In this document: positions 11,719 through 22,284 of the stretch, piece by piece
Numbering within the stretch: the first letter of the stretch is position 1
Layout of the letters: each line of letters opens with the position of its first letter
Notes under the pieces: model-generated
The model's database searches: none
What the model was told of the DNA's origin: nothing
The model's input: only the letters and a program-made list of their open reading frames with translations
Source: Tethya wilhelma
Lineage: Eukaryota; Porifera; Demospongiae; Tethyida; Tethyidae
Direction of reading: 5' to 3'
Assembly (NCBI GenBank): GCA_964030475.1
Contig: CAXIPT010000002.1
Coordinates: forward strand, 16,146,346 to 16,210,345
Length of the DNA stretch: 64,000 bases
Program-made: the position numbers and the translations under genes

Positions 11719-11886
11719 GCACCGCTGGTGGACAAGTCTCGGCACACTCAACTTTAGCTAGTGCACTAGCTGGTAAAAGAGTATAATTGTTATACCTACA
11801 CGTATGGTCTGGGTGCACTATCATCGGATGAAGAAAACTCTAAAGTTAGCCTAGTCCCCAAGTTAGACCCACAGGTTAGCTGCATA
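11719..11886 (+). repeat. 168-base direct repeat, second copy
   Basis: Near-identical to 10763-10930 and abutting the N at 11718. This is what a redundant contig end looks like. Confidence 0.9.
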
Positions 11887-12065
11887 ACTCTGTGATGAAG
11901 CAACACAAGACATAGGCTACTGAACTACAGTATACTAGCTACCATGATATGCACTGGCCTGATCAAGTTATCAGTGCCCGGCATGGAATACCAGTGGCTC
12001 AGCTGTTGTCATATAGCTATTGAGCATGTAAAGTCTAGTAGGGCTACCTGAACGCCTAAACTATA

Positions 12066-12273
12066 CCGTATACATAGCAGGAAATCTTCGTGAGGGAAAA
12101 TTTTTTTGCGGTTTGGCACCTTTCCGCGAAAATTTTCCCCCACAAAGTTTGTAAGGTACGAGGTCGTCACATAATATTAATGTTGAGATGCAATCCACGA
12201 AAATTTTCCCAGCGAATTTCTATTCAAGATGAAAACTCAAAAATTTTCCCCCACAAAAATCCCCACTATACGG
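12066..12273. mobile_element. TA-flanked MITE (CCGTATA ends)
   Basis: Begins TACCGTATA and ends TATACGGTA, with inverted inner sequence (GGGAAAATTTT on both sides, opposite strands). TA dinucleotides flank both ends, as for Tc1/mariner-type insertion. No ORF. Related elements are at 15094-15321, 25135-25323, 35971-36170 and 59223-59438. Confidence 0.65.
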
Positions 12274-12380
12274 TATTCAGTAACACAGGCTTGCATCATA
12301 CTAAGTCTTAGATATTTCAATATCTATCTGTACTTGCCTGCAGCTTAGCAGTCAGTGGAAACACTACATGCCAAATTATA

Positions 12381-12727
12381 CAAGTAGTAAAAATTTTATA
12401 AAAATTGGAAGTGTAGGAATGGGCAATGCGGTAAAAAGCAAGGAAACAAGACAAGTCTCTGAATTTCGGCACATGACTACTTCATTTTCATGAATCAAGT
12501 TATAAATGTCGGTCTTTTGGCTCATGAGTCAATGCAAGCAATCACTTGACTAATTTGGATGAAATAACAAGCATGTTGTAGGTGCACAGTAATGTTTGAG
12601 AGTTGGGCACAAAAAAAAAAAAATGAAGTAGTCATGTGCCGAAATTCAGAGACTTGTCTTGTTTCCTTGCTTTTTACCGCATTGCCCATTCCTACACTTC
12701 CAATTTTTATAAAATTTTTACTACTTG
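12381..12727. mobile_element. Foldback element FB1
   Basis: The left arm (12381 to about 12487) and right arm (about 12620 to 12727) are perfect reverse complements over about 105 bases, from CAAGTAGTAAAAATTTTATA at the outer end to GACTACTTCATTTT at the inner end. The loop of about 130 bases is unrelated to the arms. Related elements are FB2-FB5 at 13345, 26220, 31404 and 38242. Confidence 0.85.
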
Positions 12728-13335
12728 TTCATTCACTTTTTTAAACACCAAGGTGCTCAACTGCATGGAGACAATCACACAGCAGAGACTAGTCAGTCTC
12801 TACAAAAAGCAGAAGTGTACATTTAATTAACGCGCATGCGCATTATAGGCATGCAAACCACGTGGTCTGTTGACGACCTTTACCTACATCAAAATGGCTA
12901 AATAAAGTACAGCATTTTATATCAAGAGTTTCAAAGCTGCCTAGATTTTGTTTGTTGCCTTTTCGCTAGCAAACAAGTTGAAAAGGACGTACTACAGATA
13001 AAGTGAAGTCTTACTATGTAGTCAAAGTTGGCTCAATGCCTTTTGTTTGTCTGGAAATTGCGTTCAAGTAAGTCAGTTAGGAAGAAGTAAGGAAGGAAGG
13101 AAGGAAGGAGAAAACAAAATTGCACTCTTGTGGCTTCTCGCCAGCGCTCTCTCCACAGTGCTCTAGAAACTTTCTGCCTGTTTTCTTCGTTAATACAGTA
13201 AGCAAACTGTCTGTGGGAGGCTATTAAATGCATTTAAAGACTTAACTTTCTTTCCTTGAAAGTTTATAAGCATGAACGTTTTGTATTGTGTCAATGGGAC
13301 AGGCGGCCCATTGCTACTATACGTACTACCGTACG
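12728..13335. repeat. Composite repeat following FB1, with GGAA microsatellite
   Basis: Highly similar to 38606-39228 after FB5. Both contain CACCAAGGTGCTCAA, ACCACGTGGTC, GCCTAGATTTTGTTTG, a (GGAA)n run (here about 13090-13110) and end TACGTACTACCGTACGTATG. Parts recur at 25850-26160 and 33290-33605. No coding sequence. Confidence 0.75.
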
Positions 13336-13344
13336 TATGATATC

Positions 13345-13610
13345 TATACAAGTAGTAAAAATTTCAAAAAATAAGCAGTGTAGGAATGGGCAGTGCTGTA
13401 AAAAGTATTGGAACAAAGAATGGTCTCAATTCGGCACATGACTACTTCATTTTCATTTTTGCTAGCTTATCAGTATCACATTTTACCACATTAATGGTTC
13501 AAATTAAGTTCTACCAATCGTATCACTCGGCTAAAGTGGAATAAAGTACATAGCTGGCAGGATTAGATTACCGGCCAAGACTTGAGCACAAAAAATGAAG
13601 TAGTCATGTG
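13345..13610. mobile_element. Foldback element FB2, decayed right arm
   Basis: The left arm (CAAGTAGTAAAAATTTC.. GTGTAGGAATGGGCAGTGC.. GACTACTTCATTTT) is complete; the right side keeps only the inner end (AAAAATGAAGTAGTCATGTGCCG) before breaking off. It directly follows the composite repeat. Confidence 0.65.
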
Positions 13611-14372
13611 CCGTAACAGCTACATTGTCTGCTAGCGGCAGCTATGCGCATGCGCATTAAATGCCACGTGGATAAATAATGACCTTTGAACTCTACTTAC
13701 CAGAAGGTGGCTACATTGAAGTACATGAATTTATACTCTAAGTTTCAAAGCTTTCTAAAGTGAACAGCTGATGCTAATAAGCTGAAAATCACTTTCTTGC
13801 AAGGTTTTAAGAAAGCACACAATATAGCTATACTTATAGTCAATACAAGTATATAGCAAAACCCAACAATACTTCAAAACAAAGCTCATCCAAATGTAGG
13901 TTTAAGAAAAACAAGAATAGAATTCGATACACAAAGTAAACCCCTGCGTACCAACGACAGTCAGGTGTTCCATCAATACCATCCTTGTAATGGATGTGAC
14001 AGACCCTAGCCAACTCAGAGAACAAGATCACATTCATTCTACATGTTTGAAGACACCTTTGGAAGAATTTGTTTTGATAAACACCAGAGGAGCCAAATTG
14101 AACAGCACAAGAAACAATATGGCAATTATGGCATATGGCAAGTGAGATTTACTCAAAAATACCACAGACGGTTCACTGTAGACAACAGTGGTTCTTTCAC
14201 CACAGCCATTGTAGAGGGAAATTGGCTTCAGTAAACTGCTGGAGGTGTAGAACAGCTTGCAATAAGAAGGAACCATGAAAGTTGCAAACACATTCACAAC
14301 AGATCCTTTGATGTCCAGCCCTCTTCTAAACCGAACAAAACATGGATGCCCATGGAATGGTTTCCATAAAGT

Positions 14373-14972
14373 AATGAAGGCACCAAGGTGCATAACCCTT
14401 GGTGCGTACATATAATAATTATTATACTGAATCTTATAAGTATTTTGATGGTATTTGATATATTATAGCAGTTTATTGTGTAGTCTAATATTACATTGTC
14501 TGTATAATGTAGTTGGATGAGTGTGTATCAATAAGCAGATCTGCAGCTATGCTATGGGACTCACTCAGGCTGGGCTAGGGCTCGCTCAGGCTCGCTCAGG
14601 CTCGCCCCTCATGCTTGCCCCAAAATTTTAACAGGATGAATGGGTGTGGCCTCGAAGCTTAGCTCAGATAGGCTGAAAAGCCTCAGATTTCAGAAACTAT
14701 AGGCTTTTGTTGCTTTGTAAAAGGACCTCAGGCCATTTCATATCAGTAACTAAGCTTCTACTGTCTATGCTATGAAGCTCGCTCAGGCTCGTCCCCCAAA
14801 ATTATGGGTGTGGCCTCGAAGCTTAGCGCTCAAAGAGGCTGAAAAGCTTCATATCTCAGGAACTACAGGCTTTTGTTGAATTCTTTGTGTAATTTTTTTA
14901 GATAATCTCGATTATTTTACCTTGGTATGCCGCTTTTGAAGACTGGAGCTGCCGTTCTTGAGATATAGTTGG

Positions 14973-15008
<36 letters not shown>

Positions 15009-15048
15009 ACATGACTACCATAACCCCTGCTGCGCATGCGCACCAAGG
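14373..15048. mobile_element. Insertion in the minus-strand pseudogene
   Basis: Interrupts the family gene between GGTGCTAGTTA and CTTTATGGAAACC. The ends carry inverted copies of ACCCTTGGTGCG (near 14395 and 15040), and a possible TAA duplication is seen against intact copies, so a 3-base TWA-type site is possible. Inside are tandem GGCTCGCTCA units (14575-14605) and a (CA)n run (14974-15003). The part around 14640-14965 resembles 58190-58375. Confidence 0.55.
14974..15003 (+). repeat. (CA)n microsatellite
   Basis: About fifteen CA units. Confidence 0.95.
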
Positions 15049-15093
15049 GTTAACTAGCACCTTACACCCTCTGTCATGCCACTCAATGGAATA

Positions 15094-15321
15094 CCGTATA
15101 GCCGGAAAATTTGGAGGGGAATTAAATTTGGCGGATTGGCGGATGAGACTTAGTAGCGCCAAATTAAAATCCGCCAATATTTAGTGCGTGTGGCCTACGT
15201 ATATACGTACGTATGCATATTGTGCACGTGATCGGCTCGCTCCGCCAAATTAAAATCCGCCAAATTCAAAGTTTGCTCAATCCGCCAAATTTAATTCTCG
15301 CCAAATTTTCCGGCTATACGG
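15094..15321. mobile_element. TA-flanked MITE inside family pseudogene
   Basis: A 228-base element with ends CCGTATAGCCGG and CCGGCTATACGG, flanked on both sides by TA. Intact gene copies have a single TA at this site (minus-strand context GTGTACTATTGCATT), so the empty site is known and the TA duplication is direct. The interior is made of opposed GGCGGATT/AATCCGCC and CCGCCAAATT motifs and has no ORF. Confidence 0.9.
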
Positions 15322-15566
15322 TAGTACACAACAGCTGTAACTACAAGGGGATACAATGCAACAAAAGGGCAAGGGCTATCACTTGAAGCATGTTCACATT
15401 AGAGCTGATACAAAATGAGGGGATCACATCATGAAAGAAGTCAAGATTCCAAATACTATAAAATGATAACAGACCCAATAAGAAAGGCCTAAGACCATCA
15501 GAGCTGTAAAGCACACCCTCTCTTTCATAGAATAAATACACAACTAGCATGATGTAGTACATCGAG

Positions 15567-16068
15567 GGGGCGAGCCTGAGCGCGTTATTTGTGGGAAGAG
15601 AACGTGCTGTATATTCTTGCGCATGCGCAAAATGTCTAGGAAACAAGTGCTGTTGAAGAACAAGCAAGAGCAGTCACTCCAATGGTGGCAATGAGACAAC
15701 TAAACCAGTACTCCTTGGTACCTCGTACACTTGCTGTATAGGGGACTTTCACGGCTTGCAAACTCTTCTCACTCTTGACCAACCAGTTGCTAGGTCGTCA
15801 ACTGTCAAGTACACTGTATATAGGCATCTCCAGGGTGCATGTGCTGGCAGTTGTAGATATGAAGCACTCTCTATCGCATACTTGTGTTGAGTAGCTTCCC
15901 TCCGGCGCTGCTGTACTACATCTTGAAGAGCTCATGAGGCAGTACTTCTTGATTGAGAAGAAGACGATATCTGTGTCAGAATGTCAGTGTCACTGTGAAA
16001 TTGTCAATTAGCTGATTAGCTAGGAAGTTTTCTCAGTGTTGAAGAGCAATTTGGCCATCACTATGGGC
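15567..16068. mobile_element. End fragment of a GGGGCGAGCCTGAGCG element
   Basis: Begins with GGGGGCGAGCCTGAGCG inside the pseudogene. 15593-16064 is the near-identical reverse complement of 44547-45018. The fragment ends at the N at 16069. No coding sequence was recognised. Confidence 0.75.
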
Positions 16069-16069
16069 N

Positions 16070-17484
16070 TCCATCAGTTAAATGAAATGTGTGAAGAGGA
16101 GTTCAATAGGACTGGTCTATTATGCAGTGAGTGTATGCCAGGATTGGGGCCAGCTGTTTTCTTCAGGAGAAAGTGTGTGAAGTGTTTTGACAGTGGATAT
16201 GGATGGCTTGTCTACATTACAGCAGCACTGGGTCCAACCACCCTCTTTTGTATTATAGTTGTCATTTGTCGCATTAATGCAAGTGTACCTATCATGAATG
16301 TGGTGATAATGGCCTGTCAGTTTATTGTGCATTTATTTTATGAACGAGAAGGTATACTTGACAGTTCTGAAGAGCTAAAACCTTTCCTTGTGAGTATGCT
16401 CTCATTTTATGGCATTTGGAATCTTGATTTCTTTCGTCATGTGATCCCCTCATTTTGTATCAGCTCTAAAATGAACATGCTTCAAGTGATAGCCCTTGAC
16501 TATCTTGTTGCATTGTATCCCCTTGTAGTTATAACTGTTGTGTACTATTCCATTGAGTGGCACGACAGAGGGTGTAAGGTGCTAGTTACTTTATGGAAAC
16601 CATTCCATCCATGTTTTGTTCGGTTTAGACGAGGGCTGGACATCAAAGGATCTGTTGTGAATGTGTTTGCAACTTTCATGGTTCTTTCTTATTGCAAGCT
16701 TTTCTACATCTCCAGCCATTTACTGAAGCCAATTTCTCTCTACAATGGCTGTGGTGAATCAACCACTGTGGTCTACAGTGAACCATCTGTGGTATTTTTG
16801 AGTAAATCTCACTTGCCGTATGCCGTAATTGCCATATTGTTTCTTGTGCTGTTCAATTTTGCTCCTCTTGTGTTCATTTTATTTTATCAAAACAAACTCT
16901 TCCAAAGGTGTCTTCAAACGTGTAGAATGAATGTGATGTTGTTCTCTGAGTTGGCTAGAGTCTGTCACATCCATTACAAGGATGGTATTGATGGAACACC
17001 CGACTGCCGTTGGTACGCTGGGGTTTACTTTGTCTATCGAATTCTCTTCTTGCTCTTCTTAAACTACATTTGGATGAGTTCCATTTTGAAGCATTGTTGG
17101 ATTTTACTACTTGTATTGACTGTAAGCATAGCTGTATTGTGTGCTTTCTTAAAACCTTACAAGAGGAATATTTTTAGCTTTTTTGATGCAGTTCACTTCG
17201 GAGTTGCAACATGCATACTTTCTTATGCAATTTTTGCTTCACTAACACGCCATACGATACTTGGCCCCCTTATTTCAATCCTCATTGTTATAGTGGTACC
17301 TATACTCTACTTTCTTGTCTTTGTCGTATTTAAAATTTTGACTATTGTAATCTCTTTTGAGTGTACTCAAGCTCTTTTACAAGCTGCTAAGAACTGTGTG
17401 CTACATCAAGAACCTATTGTTCCACATCGATTGGATCACTCCTCTGAATATGAGCCATTGCTACCACCTGTTGTGGCAGCTTGA
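16070..17484 (+). CDS. Membrane protein family copy, 5' end lost at an N
   Basis: After the N the frame opens at HQLNEMCEEEF, equal to about residue 123 of a full member, and runs without a stop through the Cys-rich GLLCSECMPG..KCVKC motif, nine or ten hydrophobic segments, KDGIDGTPDCRWYAG and the tail QEPIVPHRLDHSSEYEPLL to TGA at 17482-17484. The ATG at 16036 lies in the element left of the N and is not the real start. Private features are FRHVIPSFC and the last membrane segments (ISILIVIVVPILYFLVFVV). The signal peptide and first part of the ectodomain are missing from the assembly; the true gene may be complete. Confidence 0.85.
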
Positions 17485-19999
17485 TCACTGATGGGAAAAA
17501 ATATCTCATGAATTTATATAATGTTGTTGTACAGTTTCATTATTAACTACATCAATTTAAAATGCATATATATATATCCTATAAATATTCTTAGTGTGTA
17601 AGCAACACAGAACATTGATTTGTGGAACGTATTTGAAGAATAGTGTCTTTTCTGATGATCATTTATGAGTTTTTTGTATGATATTCCAATTGTGTTACTC
17701 CTCCAATTTGCCTACAGTAAGTATGTATATATGTTGATCTAGATTGGTCATGCTTAGAATCTCTATTCTTACCTCAATTGGTTCTATACTCTTTATTCTA
17801 ACCAAATATTATGAAACAATTTTCATTTACTGGCCAGCACCATGTAGCAGTCTGCCTTTTCATCTTGTTTTCTGAGTTGGCTAGGGTCTGTCACATCCAT
17901 CACAAGGATCCTGAGTGAAAAATGGGTCGCCATTGCGTGGTTTACCATTTAATTACTGTGGTTTCATGCACTAAACTGTCAAATACTGACATGGTGTGAT
18001 TTTTGAGCCAGCAGGTTTTTGTACAGTGAAACCACGGTTTACAGCGATTATTTCACAGTTTTCATAGTGATAGAAGACAAGACAGAGCTATATATCTTCT
18101 CTAGCCTAGATTCAAGCCTTGCATGTTAGGTTTGCCGATTCACAGACATACAGAAATATTTTCACTAGATACACTGCTACAATAGTGCTTATATTTCTTA
18201 CATTACACGTTTGAAAAAGCTTATTTTGGCTTACCAGAGTCCAGAGATAGTCTTTGTCAAAGAAAAACAGCTAAAACTGTACTTCATCTGCTGTGTCAGC
18301 TCACAAGCAACTGTTGAGGATAAAATCCTCATGAATTGTTCTCAAGCTTGTTAACTTTTGAGGTTCAGGGATACTGATTTTGGAAGATCCCTGATTCATG
18401 CATCTATAGTTCAGTTCTACACTTAAGTTCTGAATGTTTTCCTCAGCCATAGTGGCATTATGTGTAAAGATCTATTTCTTGACACAATTATTTTGTCATA
18501 GTAATTACCATCTGTTGATTATAAGTGCCACCTAAGCAGTCATTCTGACTATTGTACCTCCTTTGGCCTAAGATATTGACTTGTCTTTAAAATAAAAATA
18601 CTAAATGACATTGTGTGTATAAAATTCTGGTTTTAGTTTTCATTTTTTTGTTAGCTTTGCTGTGTTCATTGTTAAAACCTTACAAGAAGATCCTTTCAGT
18701 TTGTTTAACATAGAACGTGACACTGTGCAAGTTCGTGCTTGAGCAGTGGAATACGCATATTTGTTATAAATTCAAGCCAACCTTGTCACAATGGTTTCAC
18801 TTTTATCACAACAGTTTGGTGAGAATGTCTGGGTTACATTTTTGAAACTCCTGAGCTGAGATTGAAAAACCAGAGATACTAGATGGCTCTCACATTACAG
18901 GGGCTGTCATTAAACTCTAGTCAAAGTTTTTCCTGCAGTCTGTGTCAGCTTGTCTAGGGAGGCTGAGGAGAGAGGAGATGCACTTGCAGTCAGTCTTCAC
19001 AGAGTTGTTTAAAAATATAACTTTTTTGCATCCTCTACATTATGTGTGCATGATATCTTATCAAAGGCCACATGCTTGAGTTGTCTATTTCAAGCATCAT
19101 ACATTGACATGTCTCAGCTTCATTCATTAGTTTCATCAACTATTGAAGCATTATAGCTACTGTGTACATCTAAGGGACCAAGGTTAAATACACTAGACTT
19201 TAATTGATTTACAAAATTTACTTGCAAGTTGTGAAATTGCTGTAACCCCAGAACTAAAGCATTAGTTTGGTACTAGAGTCTATACTCCTTTCATCAAGGC
19301 TCTTATCACCCACATTAAAGCAAGGTGGACCATGGCCTACCCAACTTCAGTCAGTCACATTCCTTCAAATTGCTTCTTCTGCCTGTTTCGCTTTTCTTTT
19401 CACTACTGTATGCTGCAGAGATTAATGTTGACTTTTGACCATACATGTGAAATTCTACAGTAGTGCACGTGCAGTTAGTTAGTGCAAATTGCATGCCCTT
19501 GCATGTTATTTTGGTGAGAATTAAATTTGGCAAAAGGGAGCTCACTTGATATTGGTGAACTTTAATTTTGGCAAATGAAACATTGAAAGCGCATTACATC
19601 ATACGGTGAAATTAGTATAGTAGCTATGCGTATACGCCTTTTTTTGTTTTCTTTACTAAAGTAGATTTGACAAAGCTTTTTAAGTCATGAAGCTAAGTCC
19701 CAATCAAACTAACTGTGCTGAAAGCCTGTTTGCATTAATAGTGAAGCTTCTGGCAGTGCAAAAAAAATACGCGGGAGAGGCCAATGCATTACGATACCGC
19801 CAATGCAACTAAAGGTTGTTTTTTTTTAACCAGGTAACCTATAGCTTTCAAAAACTATGCTATTGCTTTATAGCCTAAGAATTCCTGCACCTTCATAGCA
19901 AGTTTTAAGCTTATTTCATAAAGGACTGTGGAGAAAACGCCGTTCTAAACCCTTCTATCAGGATTGCACTAGCGCGTATTCGAATATTCATATTCGGGC
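17485..19999. other. Gene-poor spacer with family relics
   Basis: Apart from the relics described under 17866-20505, no coding sequence is supported. Near 19505-19580 there is an AAATTTGGCA-type segment that may be a decayed end of the TA-flanked MITE. Confidence 0.45.
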
Positions 20000-20505
20000 A
20001 ATAAATTTTGGCAGATTTTAACTTTGGCGATTTGGAGAAATTCGCCAATTTCACCAAAATAAAATCCTCGCGAAAGTTTCTGGCTATACGGTATATGTGC
20101 TGCAGTGCTCAATATCAGTCTCAGTGTGTTTGTGTTTGTGAAGGATTGTCTTTTTTAGTTGAGTTTGAATTCATTTTACATAATTATGCATATACTTATG
20201 TGTTTTGTACTGTTTGTAGCAAAGATCATGTGAACAATTTCTAGCTTCATTGAGTGTATACTATTGCAGATGATAGCTAGTACTCACATTTTTTTTTCAT
20301 CTTAAGTCAATATATCTACCATCCTAAGTAATAATAATAATTATATGTACTGTAATGTATGTTGATGACTGACAACTTTTTACACACTGCATTACAGGTT
20401 GCTGCACAACAGCTAATGTGCACGGCAAGTTGTTTTTTTTTACATCGATTGGATCACTCCTAAATATGAGCCATTGCTACCACTAGTTAATTGTAGCCGC
20501 TTGAT
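17866..20505 (+). pseudogene. Scattered relics of a decayed family copy
   Basis: Three short blocks occur in the right order and strand. 17866-17912 matches the segment for FSELARVCHIHYKD. 18655-18716 resembles LCSFLKPYKK..FSLF. 20443-20505 matches HRLDHS..YEPLLP with a stop inside. Long unrelated stretches separate them. The reading as a single old copy stretched by insertions is an inference from order and orientation. Confidence 0.55.
20000..20092. mobile_element. MITE end (GGCTATACGGTA)
   Basis: ATTTTGGC..CGCCAATTTCACC..CTGGCTATACGGTA matches the right end of the TA-flanked MITE type. The left end is not clear; it may be near 19510. Confidence 0.5.
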
Positions 20506-20512
20506 AGCTTGT

Positions 20513-21116
20513 ATACCTGTATATATTTGCTTACTGATGAAAGGTAATTACAGTGAACTCCCAATATTCCGGCCACCCATGGGACCATGCTGATTGGCTG
20601 GATTATTGAGGTGGCCACATTTCAGAGTAGAATACAAATAATGCACGATATTACAACCTTGAGAGCTTTTATACACTGGAATGCAAATAAATTTATTATT
20701 AAGTTTGACTAAAGTACTCCAATATAGATGCTTGTCTTGAGTTGCTTGCTTGAGACTGATAATGTAGAGTAGTGATTTTACTTGAAAAGAGCGTCACCTT
20801 AGCCATAGTGTGCTTCGAGTATTGCCACTTGATTCTCACCATATCTATGAGCCATAGCCGCTTCTGCTGTTTACTAGGATCTAATATTGAGAAAGCAGAA
20901 AAAATTCTAGTATCAGGAAGCCTCTCTTTTGAACAGAGCCAGCGCACCAGATGTGTTATAGGGTGGGCCTAGAATTAAGTGAGTGTATCAGCATAAACTG
21001 TAAGTCTCAGGGGTCTGGGGGTCTTCTCCCAGAAAAGTTTAACAAACTACATGCTTTCTGGTGCATTCTGATGGAATCTGAGCCAAAAATGTCATGCGAG
21101 GTACCTCAAACATTCC
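20513..21116. other. Spacer, no gene recognised
   Basis: Holds a short fragment (CAGTGAACTCCCAATATTCC..GGTGGCCACA, 20550-20625) that looks like one end of a repeat. The 60-80 codon frames here overlap on both strands and have no recognisable motif. Confidence 0.4.
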
Positions 21117-21545
21117 CAATACAGTTGTATTGGGTACAAAAGAATGGTACGGATGGCCCAATAGTGCAATACAAATATTCACGCAAATAATTCTGCAAAA
21201 ACTGAGCGCTTGGCACTAAAAGCTTCTTAAGCTACTATTGAACTCATTCTCTTTCAAATGAGTTTCCTTCTCCTTCTCCTTCTCCTTCTCCTTCTCTTAC
21301 TCTTATCTTGGCTCAACTTTTTTTAGAAGCTGAATCTTGAACAAACAAACTTGCTTTCTTCGTGTTCAGTTGCTTTTGCCATCAGTTTTTTGTGTCTCTC
21401 ATTGAGTCGCTAGATACAAGGCGAACAGCACCTTCTCCGTATGGCCGCCATTAATTTCTACACTCATGCCTAATTCATAAGCTACCTGGGAATTCTAGTT
21501 GACGACCCTTTCCATACACAGAAAGTGTGCGTTATTTGGAATCCA
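21117..21545 (+). repeat. Dispersed repeat with CTT/CTCC microsatellite, copy 1
   Basis: Shares GATGGCCCA.TAG.GCAATAC, ACTGAGCGCTT, TTCTTAAGCTACTATT, a pyrimidine microsatellite, TCTTGAACGAACAAACTTG and GTGTGCGTTATTTGGAATC in the same order with 27011-27545 and 52896-53430, and in reverse with 54743-55255. Here the microsatellite is (TTCTCC)n-like. Confidence 0.75.
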
Positions 21546-21679
21546 AATGCAAGTTGCCTGAAACTACATGAAAATTCTGGTTGATGCTAAACTTTTCGAC
21601 TAGCTCTTCTTTAATATTTATAGAAGGTGAATACTTGCTTAGATTATCGTAATAAGGGATTTATACCATAGGTGCCAGC

Positions 21680-22035
21680 TTTCTAGTTGGGCGGAGCCTC
21701 AGTGACTTCTGCGAAAAATTGGGAAGTTGGGTGGCAGCGGCCCTATACTACTACTTGTTCTGGTGATATTGTGCAACATCCACAAAATTTTGCTTAGTAA
21801 AGTAGATGTGGTGTAATTAGTGGTCATGTATGGCTGTACAGTATCGCTAGCTAATCCACATTAGCCTGTCCACCTGGCACTGTGACTACTCTAAGTACTA
21901 GTAAGTAGGTATAAACAATCCGCATGAAATACTGCAATCTGATTAGGTTGCAGTATTTTTGCAGCAGAACAAGTTGTAGTATAGGGCTGCCACCAGACTT
22001 CCCGATTTTTCGCGGAAGTCAGGCTCTGCCTGACT
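21680..22035. repeat. Inverted repeat around AAGTTGGGTGGCAGC
   Basis: GTGACTTCTGCGAAAAATTGGGAAGT..CCCTATACTAC (21695-21755) is inverted as GTAGTATAGGGCTGCCACC..GACTTCCCGATTTTTCGCGGAAGTC (21975-22022). The arms are about 70 bases with some mismatches, and the loop about 220. Probably a MITE. Confidence 0.65.
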
Positions 22036-22284
22036 ACCAACTGTCCCGGAACTCAGGGACAATCCCGGATTTGAAGCCTCTGTCCTGTGTCCCACCCAGA
22101 AATCCAAATTCACCTAAAATGTCCTGGATTTCAGACAGAAATGCAACTCTTATTCGCAACTCTTATTCTCATAAGTTAGCTTCTTTCAACTCTATATGCT
22201 GTCCCAAATAGGGTAACAAAGCAATAATCCTGTGCTTTCTGAAGCACTTAATTGCCATGCTACAATCCATTTTGCACTATATAC

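Larger units (their letters stand above)
13850..15565 (-). pseudogene. Membrane protein family, minus copy broken by two insertions
   Basis: From high to low coordinates the family match runs: 15562-15322 (second membrane segment through core, to the YY of VVYYC), 15092-15049 (EWHDRGCKVLV), 14372-13850 (LWKPF through KDGIDGTPDCRWYAG and the next membrane segment). The gaps are insertions at 15094-15321 and about 14373-15048. There is a frameshift near 14075 in the FILFYQNK segment, and the 5' and 3' ends are missing. Synonymous positions still match live copies closely, so the gene died recently or was overwritten by conversion. Confidence 0.85.

Noticed and set aside
16036..16068. ATG at 16036 as the start of the following family gene
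   Set aside because: It lies in a transposable-element fragment left of the N and has no signal peptide; the real 5' end is missing.
21924..22211. 95-codon plus-strand frame as a gene
   Set aside because: It overlaps an inverted repeat, has no recognisable domain and no start context.
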